DNA of 64,000 nt from Epiperipatus broadwayi. Lineage: Eukaryota > Onychophora > Udeonychophora > Euonychophora > Peripatidae. The notes beneath the pieces were generated by a model that was not told where the DNA came from, made no database searches, and saw only the letters and a program-made list of their open reading frames with translations. Where the stretch lies: positions 1 to 64,000 of the forward strand of contig JAQFVV010012668.1 in NCBI GenBank assembly GCA_028023455.1, read 5' to 3'. The number at the start of each line of letters is the position of its first letter. Position 1 is the stretch's first letter. Made by a program: the position numbers and the translations under genes. Of this stretch, positions 33,775 through 42,610 are shown piece by piece.

Positions 33775-36299
33775 ACCTATATTCAGGTTGGCTGTCTGGT
33801 ACAACATACATATATATTTACATTCATTCAACTTTTTCTATAGAACTAATTAAAGAACAGGCGTAGTAATGATAAAAACTAAATCATCTCAGATGAAAGA
33901 TCAGCATAATCAAAACTAAGTTCTGAGAACATGGCCTTCAGATCTATATTTAAATTGTCATCCTTTGTTTCATTCACTGATCTCAATCATATCTTTCTAA
34001 AACATAATAATTCAAAATCATCATCATATAAAACTTTTTCAAAATTAAACCTATTTTTAAAGAAGTTCAATACAAGCAGGACTTCAATTTTTTTTTTTAC
34101 ATTTAGCTTAATTTTACATTTTAATAATATAAATGTTTAACACGTATAAAGAACAACTTTATTTTTTATTTAACCAAATTCATTTCCTTAAATATAATTG
34201 ACTGACAAATTTAGCTATATCTTTTTGATTAAATTCCTCAAAAAGGTTTTAAAAAACTTCAAAGGAAGATAATTCATGGCAAAAAAAAAGAGTTAATACA
34301 TTATTAAAAATGTATATTTGTCGAAGATTTTAATATTTTCCACCTTTCAATGAAAATTTTTTGATGTTTCTTAATTTAAAGAGACCTTCAATGTGGGTGA
34401 AACTAAAAAAAATGAATAATCTATTGAACAACTGCTTCATGAGTTACTTTTTAACCAAATAAAATAAGATGTTTATTTTCTTACGAGGTGACTTGTTTAA
34501 GTACCTGAAATGGCAGGTTGAGTTTGATAACGAAACTATCAGTTTTTGGGTCTGCCACTTTACTATGTTGTTATCCCACATAAAGTTTTAAACAAATGAT
34601 AAGTAAAAATCACATGATAATAACAATCATACTTAAGGGAACTTCCCTTGTTCTGATGTTTATAAATAATCGACAGTATCTGTTTATCCATACAATTCTT
34701 CTGATAATATCATCATTGACTAATTGATAGACAACAGTGACTAATGGGAATAAAAATCAAATAATGAAATAAAAATGATAATCTTTATCATGATCTATCT
34801 AGTTCCAAGGAAGATGAAATTAATCTATCATCATTATTAATAATCTCACAAATCAGATGTCAACATGAATAATGCTGAAATCCTGTATTCCATTAATGAT
34901 AATCAATTAATTTACTCACAAAATAAAATAATAAAATGGTTTGTCATTTGAAATTTTTTTAGAAGTTTAAGTACTAGACGTGTCTGAGATGGAGTTTCAA
35001 TTCATAGATGGTGAGTTGCAGAGTTTGTCACCACACGGTGTAAAAAAATAAATAAATGGCTTATTGACCCATAATTCACAAGAAATTTGAGTTGCAGAAG
35101 ACCCAAAGTTGGAGTTGCAATTTATGGGTTTTGAACACATGGAAAAATAATTGAATGATTTATTCCTTGAGAATTTTTAAGAAAGTTGAGCATTGGATGT
35201 GACAGAATTTGAGTTGCAATCTATAAATCTACAATACTGTTTATTCATTTGTTGCCATATTTTGTCTACATGAACATCTATGCTTTTTCTCATACCCATG
35301 TTCAATTTTGTGCTTAATTCTAAGGCAGTATGTTATTTTCTTATACTGAATGTTTCTTATATATGCAATTAGAAGGATTTGAACTCAGACTTTTTTAGTC
35401 TATTCATCCTCCATTCCATCTTAAGCAATCAATACACATGACCATACACATCATGATCATCAATATATGTACTTTGTGCAGACTAAAAATCTTGAGTTCA
35501 CATTTCTCTAATTTTATATTTAAAAATTAAACCTACACTACAAAGTCTAAAAGTTTACTGGTATAGACATCTTTGGTTGGTTTAAGACTTTTTTCTCAGG
35601 TCTTCATTGATTTTATAAACCTGAAAAGGGAAATTTTCTTTTAGCAATTGTTATAACTAGATAAACCTTATATGTGAGGTGATCAACATTTCACAGTTAA
35701 TGCATCAAATTTTGTAATGATAATTAAGATCTTGCCTTACTTTTTGTTTTTCTAATCAGATGTCTGATATGTAATATTTACTCACATAATGTTTTACTTG
35801 TTCATGCATTGCAATAATTCCCTATTATACAGAAATCTTTAATATCTCTATCATATCAACTTACAATGCAATTGTTTACTTTGGTATTGTGTTGATATCT
35901 AGTATCACCTGAATAATGTTGCTTTCATTTAATAATAAGACCCAACTAATTAACTAAACATTAAAATCTTTATTAAAGAATTTATAGCAGAAAATATATT
36001 TATTATTTATAATTAGAAGGGATATTTGCCTTTGTTATGGTCTATGAATTGCAAATATGTAGTTGTGGTACTTACGTAGTATGAGTGCTAGAAGCTTGCC
36101 ATCTGTTTTTATTTTAAATAATCTAATATTTTAGGGCCTTCCAACACATGGTATAAACAATATGACTGTGTCTAATTTATCATATTTAATATTTACTTTT
36201 TTTTATTTATTAAAATGGTAAAGAAACACAAAAGTCCAAAAGATTGTAATTAATTTTTTTTAAAATATAAATACTGCATAGAAAATAAAAATAAAACAT
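33775..36299. other. AT-rich DNA; one hammerhead-family fragment at 35358-35485
   Basis: Apart from the fragment listed separately, no feature is visible. The frame at 33931-34140 is not recognisable. Confidence 0.55.
35358..35485 (-). mobile_element. Truncated copy of the 459-bp hammerhead repeat family
   Basis: Plus-strand GGATTTGAACTCAGAC, CATTCCATCTTA and CAATATATGTACTTTGTGC match the family at 51602 and 3143. The homology ends inside stem II of the hammerhead, so only the 3' half of the ribozyme (AAAG in place of GAAA, stem III, second stem I strand) remains. Confidence 0.6.
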
Positions 36300-36445
36300 G
36301 ATTAAGCAAACTATAACAAATATGGTTATTCATGTTGACAGTCAGACATACTTTTTGAGCAGGCACTATCTCATAATTTTGAAAATATTCCACTGTATTT
36401 TGTTCTGTCAATGGAAGATTCCAAATCACAATAATTTTAGCCATT
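36300..36445 (-). pseudogene. Merlin/ISXO2-like transposase N-terminal fragment (inverted copy 1)
   Basis: The minus frame at 36250-36444 reads LTEQNTVEYFQNYEIVPAQK. It is the reverse-oriented partner of 36812-36950. The pattern of an acidic residue, then FxQxxGI, then a Lys-Cys segment resembles the start of ISXO2-type transposase proteins. No zinc ribbon or catalytic part is visible here. Tentative. Confidence 0.35.
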
Positions 36446-36811
36446 TATCAACTATTTGCCATGTGTTAACATTTGAATGTTATATTGTGAGTGGAATTTA
36501 TTAAAAAATGTATTCAAAGTTTTTAAAATTAACATTCAATTTAAAATAAGTATGCATTTTATTTTAAATAATTCATTTTCAATGTTGAAATATTTGTTTA
36601 CATTTTTTCCCCTTGAAATTATTTTCTTGAACATGTGTAGCTTTTTAATATATTAATAAACGTAATTTAAATTGACACAGTTAATACATGGCTACAATTA
36701 TCATGATTTTTTTAGTATTCATTAAATGAAATTATTTATATTTTTTAACATTCCTTATTATTTTATCATTTTTGGAAATATGATTAAAATTTGTAATCTC
36801 TTTCATCAACA

Positions 36812-36950
36812 GAACAGGATGCAGTGAAATATTTTCAAAATTATGGTATAGTGACACCCGAAAAGTAATGACTATCCACCGAGATAAATAACCACATTTG
36901 TTATAATTTTCTTAATCATGTTTTAGTTTTATTTTCTTTACTGCATTTAC
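36812..36950 (+). pseudogene. Merlin/ISXO2-like transposase N-terminal fragment (inverted copy 2)
   Basis: AGAACAGGATGCAGTGAAAT (36812-36831) and the following 110 bp match the complement of 36300-36430, including AAATATTTTCAAAATTATG and TTTGTTATA. The reading EQDAVKYFQNYGIV is closer to the presumed ancestral protein than copy 1. A stop follows within 10 codons. The two fossils form an inverted pair about 380 bp apart. Confidence 0.35.
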
Positions 36951-37771
36951 TATAAAAAAATTTAATTACAACATTTTGAGCTTTTATGTTTTAAAAAATA
37001 AAAAAAAAGAGTACATATTGAATACAATGACTTAGAGTCAGTCATATTATTATGCCATATCCTGGCAGCTCCTGAAAATGAATTATTTAAAATAAAATGC
37101 TTGGCAAGTCTCCATGCAGATATTCTACGTAAGTACTGGAGTTATTAGTGAAATAACTAGTATTTGGACAGGAAAGACACTCCTTTTAAATCTTGATAAT
37201 TCCAGCCTTTAGGTGGCTTGACTCTCATGCAAATACAATAATGTTAGCAGCTAACAGCTTCCTACATTAGGCTTGAACATGCTTCACTATGTTTTACCAT
37301 ATCATGCTAAACATATTTATTGTCACCTAATATCTGGCAGCTGTCTGATGTTGTCTAAATTACTCTCTTAAATATGGATGTCAATATATAGCAAAATGCC
37401 CATAATTATTGGAAACAATCAGATTCACTGACTTAGTTTTTTGATTGGTCTGTTTATGCCATTTGCTATGTATTTATATTTATTGCTATTTTATTATTCT
37501 CCATTCAGTTCAATCCTAATAACATTGTAAATTAAATCTGCTCATTATTTGAGGCTAAGCTTTCAGTGAGTTTAAAACATTTAGTAAAATTATTTAATGA
37601 AAAATATTAATATTTTAATATTTTGCTAAATATTTTATTTTAAATCTAAATTGAGTAGGATTTAATATGATTAAAATAACTAATATCTTTTATAAAAATT
37701 ATAGAATATGTGCAATCAATCACTTAATTTAAAACAATGTTTAAAAAACATTTACAATTTATTTAAATAGA
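36951..37771. other. AT-rich DNA, no feature seen
   Basis: No convincing ORF, RNA gene or repeat. Confidence 0.55.
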
Positions 37772-37855
37772 CAGGGTATGAGCACAGACTTTCACATGAC
37801 CCACCACTCTCCACACTATCTCATAACACTGATACACTTGAACACACAAATGTAA
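37772..37855 (-). mobile_element. 3' fragment of the 459-bp hammerhead repeat family
   Basis: Plus-strand text AGGGTATGAGCACAGACTTT, ACATGACCCACCACTC and CATAACACTGATACACTTGA matches 12255-12330 and 12718-12790 closely. The ribozyme-bearing part is absent; an A-run follows at 37855. Confidence 0.75.
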
Positions 37856-38699
37856 AAAAAAAGTATCTAAATTATGTAAAAAAAAATTATTGTGACATAT
37901 TTATCAATCAATTTATTAATTAGAAAAATTATATTTTATTTAATATGAATTAAAAAAGAAATTTGAAAATAATTTTAAATGTTTCATTTTTAAAAATTAA
38001 ACTTATGTATTTTTTTAATATAGTATGGAAAAGAACTAATAATGACATACGCTCATTGGATTTTTTTTCCAATTTTTTATATCCTTATTCAATCTTTATA
38101 AAATTATTAACTGGATCTTCAAATTTTTATGATTTTAAGACTTGTTTACTTTAGTATGAATCATAGTTTACTTAAACTATACTTTTAAAAATTTAATCTT
38201 GAATAAACACATATTTAAAAATAACAATAAAAATACAATAAATACATTGTAATAATATACATTAAAATAAAATTTAAAGGAACATTCAATACTGTTATGG
38301 TCAGAATGATCTGACAACAGCATAAACTACCACTAGGGTGACTTCAACCACCCCAATTTATTCCAATCCACATACTATTTCATTTTAATTAGGCTCGGTG
38401 ATTAGTAAGAGGTGGAGACTCTTATAATTAGATTACAAATATATGATTTCCTGTGGCAAACAAGACACCCAATGCAATGTATATATAAGATACAAGTACT
38501 TTATTCGTATTAAAGTTACAAACAAATAAACAAAAGAAATAATTACTGCTTAATTGGTGGCTAGACTTATAAGATATAATGGGAATTATATTAATTAGTG
38601 ATTACATATGTATCAAGAATTTCAAAGTATAATGTATATATATAAAATAAATAAATAAATTTTAACGGTAAATACAATATTATAGTTTAAATTCTTTTG

Positions 38700-38742
38700 A
38701 AGTGCTTTCGATTACGTGGTAATCCTTGTCAGCTTTAACTGA
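38700..38742 (-). ncRNA. Hammerhead-like hairpin, left PLE end (degenerate)
   Basis: Minus strand: CUGACAAG, a six-pair hairpin GAUUAC-cac-GUAAUC, then GAAAGC. Compared with a hammerhead, G8 is A and there is one extra base before stem II. The 3' part of stem I is only partly pairable (AAAUUC with GAAUUU). Activity not expected without repair. Confidence 0.4.
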
Positions 38743-38765
38743 ATTTCAAATTTTCAAACTTAATG

Positions 38766-38999
38766 TTATGTATATTTCCATAAGCTTTGTATGTCCATAT
38801 TCACAACTTGCCTATTAATAATATCATTCTTATATTTATCAATTAATATTGCCTCTTTAATTTTCCTCTTTTTATGATTTCTTTCTGCCATTAATATTTT
38901 TATTTCATTACTATTAAATGTAAAATTATAATTACAAGTTTTTTCATAGTCAAAGAATACTGAAGCTGTATTAAATTGACTATTTATGTTATTTTGCAA
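38766..38999 (-). pseudogene. PLE GIY-YIG endonuclease C-terminus (left arm)
   Basis: The frame reads NSQFNTASVFF, EIKILMAERNHKKRKIKEAI and LIDKYKNDIINRQ, corresponding to the segment after the YIG motif. It includes the RKIKEAI block with its catalytic Glu. The N-terminal nuclease part and all of the reverse transcriptase are missing. Confidence 0.65.
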
Positions 39000-39004
39000 A
39001 GAAG

Positions 39005-39337
39005 TAATATAATTTATCAGATTTCATATGGATGTCAGAAATTTTACATCGGTGAATTGAGATGTTCTGTAGAAAAAAGATTAAAGAAGCATATTATAAC
39101 CGAATTAAAAATAACGTAAATAGTCAATTTAATACAGCTTCAGTATTCTTTGACCATAAGAAAACTTGTAATTATAAATTTACATTTAATAGTAATGAAA
39201 TAAAAATATTAATGGAAGAAAGAAATCATAAAAACAGGAAAATTAAAGAGGCAATATTAATTGATAAATATAAGAATGACGTTATTAATAGGCAAGTTGC
39301 GAATATGGCCATACACAGCTTATGGAAATATATGTAA
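39005..39337 (+). pseudogene. PLE GIY-YIG endonuclease C-terminus (right arm)
   Basis: YGCQKFYIGEL...KRLKKH is followed, after a frameshift near 39105, by NSQFNTASVFFDHKK...EERNHKNRKIKEAI. It retains the Tyr-Ile-Gly strand, an Arg at the expected helix (EKRLKKH) and the Glu. It closely matches the left arm, so both derive from one family, which differs from the intact PLE at 41951-45148. Confidence 0.65.
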
Positions 39338-39369
39338 CATTAAGTTTGAAAATTTGAAATTCAGTTAAA

Positions 39370-39410
39370 GCTGCCAAGGATTACCACATAATCGAAAGCG
39401 CTTCAAAAAA
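39370..39410 (+). ncRNA. Hammerhead-like hairpin, right PLE end (degenerate)
   Basis: Plus strand: CUGCCAAG, hairpin GAUUAC-cac-AUAAUC, GAAAGCGCUU. The A6 equivalent is C here and one stem II pair is weakened compared with the left arm. AGCGCU could serve as a palindromic stem III. Confidence 0.4.
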
Positions 39411-39462
39411 ATTTAAACTATAATATTGTATTTACCGTTAAAATTTATTTATTTATTTTATA

Positions 39463-39537
39463 TATATATATATATTTTATAACGGGTACTGTATTTTACA
39501 TTTATATATATATATATACTGTATTTTACATTTATAT

Positions 39538-39567
<30 letters not shown>
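39463..39567. repeat. (TA)n-rich tract beside the PLE pair
   Basis: Several TA dinucleotide runs are separated by two copies of ACTGTATTTTACATT, a small internal duplication. Confidence 0.9.
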
Positions 39568-39568
<1 letters not shown>

Positions 39569-39739
39569 AGGAACTACATGACATTTAATTCATGATTGCA
39601 TATATGCAAAGAATTTCAATACACAAATATATATTTTGGGTGGTAAATTTGATGATCTCTAGGGCAGATATCTCTAAGCAGGTACGTGACAGAGTAAAAC
39701 AGCTTTAAATGAGAGAGTTAATTCTCTAGTAAATATGAC

Positions 39740-40150
39740 TAAATAGATGGTCACCTAATTCTCATGATCATGACCCACCAATGCCTAAATATTAGGCTTC
39801 TAGATACTCCAAAGAAGGAAGGTAGTACTCAGTTGCTACAGTAATAAACAGTCCTATGATGAGGTAGACTGGAATATGCTCACCTCTGTGAGGCTACATA
39901 CAAGTCTCTAAGAAATAAATGGATCTTTGTAGGAATGAATGAGCATATTCCCCATAATCATTAATAACTCAGCAACAGGGAGGAATGGTCCACTGCACAA
40001 TTGGTGATATAAAATGAAGATCCACTGGATCTGAAATAGAAAGAAATATTCCCACATTTGCATGGATCATATTCAAAAGGGAGACTCAGCTATTCTATTT
40101 TCCAAAGCAGGAATATATGCCTGCTGAAGAAATGCAATCAAGTAAACATG
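39740..40150. other. Less AT-rich stretch with a 12-bp inverted repeat
   Basis: GGAATATGCTCA (39871-39882) and TGAGCATATTCC (39940-39951) are perfect inverted arms about 57 bp apart. The surrounding 400 bp is of more balanced composition but has no open frame and no recognisable family. Confidence 0.4.
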
Positions 40151-41950
40151 AAGCTATACAACCCCAAATACCAATTTATAGAAAATAACAAATAATTGGC
40201 ATTAAAATTAAATATATATAGGAATAAAATGTGAATGGTCATGTCATAAATTTAATATGTGGACATCTATTAAATAGGTTTAATCAAGATTATGCAGTTA
40301 TTCTATATAAATAAATTTGATAAAGAAAATTAATCCCTGCATAATTGGAAATCTGCCCCATAGGTCTTACTTATATAAGAAATTATTGATACGATGATCT
40401 ACAATGATAACATATTAAATTGAATTAAAAGTTTTAGAGAATAAACTATCATATCATACAGAATACATATATTTTTTCAAAAGAAAAGAAACAAAGTTTT
40501 AACTTTGAACATTAAATTTTATTTTAAAACTGCAGGTTGTTTATAAATCACATATCCACAGTATACATATATACTTATCCCTTGTACAAGAAAATAAAGT
40601 TTTAACTTTTATTTTGTTAAAGTCAGTTTTATTTTTAAAAAAATTGTTTATGAACCATTCATAATTGTGTTAATGGCTCAGATTACATATTTAAAGTAAT
40701 AGATTCTGAATAGATAAGTTTAACGAGAAAATCTTAAAAAAAAACAAATAAGAATCAGCGAGAAGGGATTTAAATATCTTGCTTTTATTTAATTACTGGA
40801 CTTTTCTTTAGATAACATTAAATATTTTAATCATTGAAATATTTTACTAAATTTACCTCCTTCTGATTCTTTAACAATAAGTTTAGCAAATTTGAAAAAG
40901 ATCGAGTATAGATTGCAAGAGTCGATCTTCCTTACTATGTAAAATTAATTAAGAGTGCATTATAACACAATAAGAAAATATTTAAATAATGCAATAAAAT
41001 ATCTAAATAATATGGTAAGACACATATTTTACAGAATGATTAATATATAATTATTTAAGCAAGGAAAGAGAATAATAAAGAGGCTTTAATTGTTTGCCAA
41101 TAAATTTAAATTCATGAAGTTAAAATAAACCACTATTTTAACAGACCTTTGAAGGATTCTGATAAACAGTCAAACACTATTCTGAACTTCCCAGCATAGT
41201 TCATAGGTTTATGGAGTAGTGTTCTTGGCTATTGGCTGACTGGTCACTAGGTGAAATTATATACTGGGATTTTTTCTATTGACAGTGATGGCATAATATG
41301 TCAGCAATTTGGATCATCAATTGTAGGCAGGGACTTTATCAGCCTAGCATTCTATCCATATTTAGCTTCTTGGAGATGGTCAGAGAAATTTTGGTGATCT
41401 AGTCAATGGTCATAATGTGATGTAATTTAACAGTTTTAAAAACTTTACAATAAGTTTACAAAAAATAAACTCAGTTCTTCCCTGACCTATATATACCTCT
41501 CAAAAGCAAAGGCATCCAGATATTTCAAATTGATTAATTAATTTTAAAAGAGAAAATTATATTCTTTACTATCTAAAAAAAATCTTGTTGATCATAATCT
41601 TGATCTAGTTTAATTTTTAAAATTTTTACTAATTCCATTTATTTAATCAAATTCTGAATGTCTTTGATTTTTATCAAATTCCCTAGTAATTATACATTTT
41701 GTCAACTTTCCCCCTAAATAATTACAAAATTAGAATTTAATTTATGCATTCTTATATCATCAATTGATTTTAATTAATTAGTTACATTTTCTTTGCTAAC
41801 TTGACCTCCCCCCCCTACTCTAACATTAAATTCCATAACAAAATTAAATTTCATAATAAAACTAAATTTCTTTTATACATTATTTTTTTAAAAGCTTTAG
41901 AATTACAACTTAATGGCAACAATAAACCCATGAAGCATATATATATATAT
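40151..41950. other. AT-rich DNA, no gene seen
   Basis: It ends in an (AT)n run at 41938-41950 that directly abuts the Penelope-like element. The frame at 41801-41995 only overlaps that element's terminal repeat. Confidence 0.55.
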
Positions 41951-42156
41951 ATGAAGACTTCTTTTGATATTAAGGGAAGGTGGAGTTTGAAATGAATTAT
42001 GGGAAGGTTTGTTTGTTTGTATATATATATATGTTTTCCTTTAGGTTGATTTTCACTTGAGAAGGTCTATTTGTAGTAGATGAAACCATGGTTGTGTAAG
42101 GATTTTGGTAAAATTTTGAATTTAATCTAGTACTGTATTGTTTTATGGTTTTGCAT
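41951..42156 (+). repeat. Upstream PLE terminal repeat (pseudo-LTR)
   Basis: Direct repeat of 44943-45148. It carries the ORF's last 14 codons, the hammerhead-like hairpin and the end of the 3' UTR. It follows immediately after (AT)n. Confidence 0.92.
42054..42096 (+). ncRNA. Hammerhead-like motif in upstream PLE terminal repeat
   Basis: CAC, core-like UUGAGAAG, stem GUCUA/UAGAU with loop UUUGUAG, GAAA (42082-42085), palindromic stem III ACCAUGGU, U, then GUG that pairs with the initial CAC. All three helices can be drawn. The core deviates from CUGANGA (C3 to U, G8 to A, one extra base), so I call it hammerhead-like only. Hammerheads in PLE terminal repeats are established for other PLEs. 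Confidence 0.5.
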
Positions 42157-42170
42157 TTTTATTTTTTGCT

Positions 42171-42610
42171 AGTATAGTGTTAGACAGTTTTGGTTTTCTA
42201 TTTGGGTATACTATTTAATATTTTGAATAGTGATATATGGTTTTGTGAATTTCATATTTTATTTGTTTTGTTTTGTGTATTTGTAATACTAATTTTTTTT
42301 TATTTTATTTTGTATTTTGTTTATTACTTATTATTTGTTTGTATTTGTATAGTTATTAATTTTCTTTTAGTATGTGGCAGTTTTATAAGATAATTATAGT
42401 GTTAGGCAGTTTTGGTTTTCTAATTAGGTATACTGTTTAATATTTTGAATAGTGTTTTATAGTTTAGTGAATTTTATATTTTATTTGCTTTGTTTTGTGT
42501 ATTTGTATTATTAATTTGTATTATTTTGTATTTTTTGTTTGTTATTATTTGTATTATTTTGTTTTGTATAGTTATTAATTTTCTTTCAGTATGTGGCAGA
42601 TTTTGTATGA
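42171..42610 (+). repeat. ~222-bp tandem duplication in the PLE leader
   Basis: Two imperfect units each contain TAGTGTTAG-CAGTTTTGG, ATATTTTGAATAGTG, TTTTGTTTTGTGTATTTGTA and end with TTAATTTTCTTT-AGTATGTGGCAG. The ORF's first ATG lies at the end of the second unit and an equivalent ATG lies at the end of the first, where the frame soon closes. Confidence 0.8.

Larger units (their letters stand above)
38640..39462. mobile_element. Inverted pair of Penelope-like element 3' ends
   Basis: Arms 38640-38996 and 39107-39462 are reverse complements with about 110 bp between them. Each arm runs outward from the C-terminal GIY-YIG coding end through a shared 3' UTR to an AT/TA-rich edge. On the plus side the spacer adds GCQKFYIGELRCSVEKRLKKH, the YIG part of the nuclease, before a frameshift. 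The 3' UTR of both arms has a hairpin (GATTAC/GTAATC followed by GAAAGC) listed below. Head-to-head partial copies are commonly reported for PLEs. Confidence 0.8.

Noticed and set aside
40110-40140. CTGAAGA at 40112, possible hammerhead core
   Set aside because: No stem II or GAAA at proper spacing.
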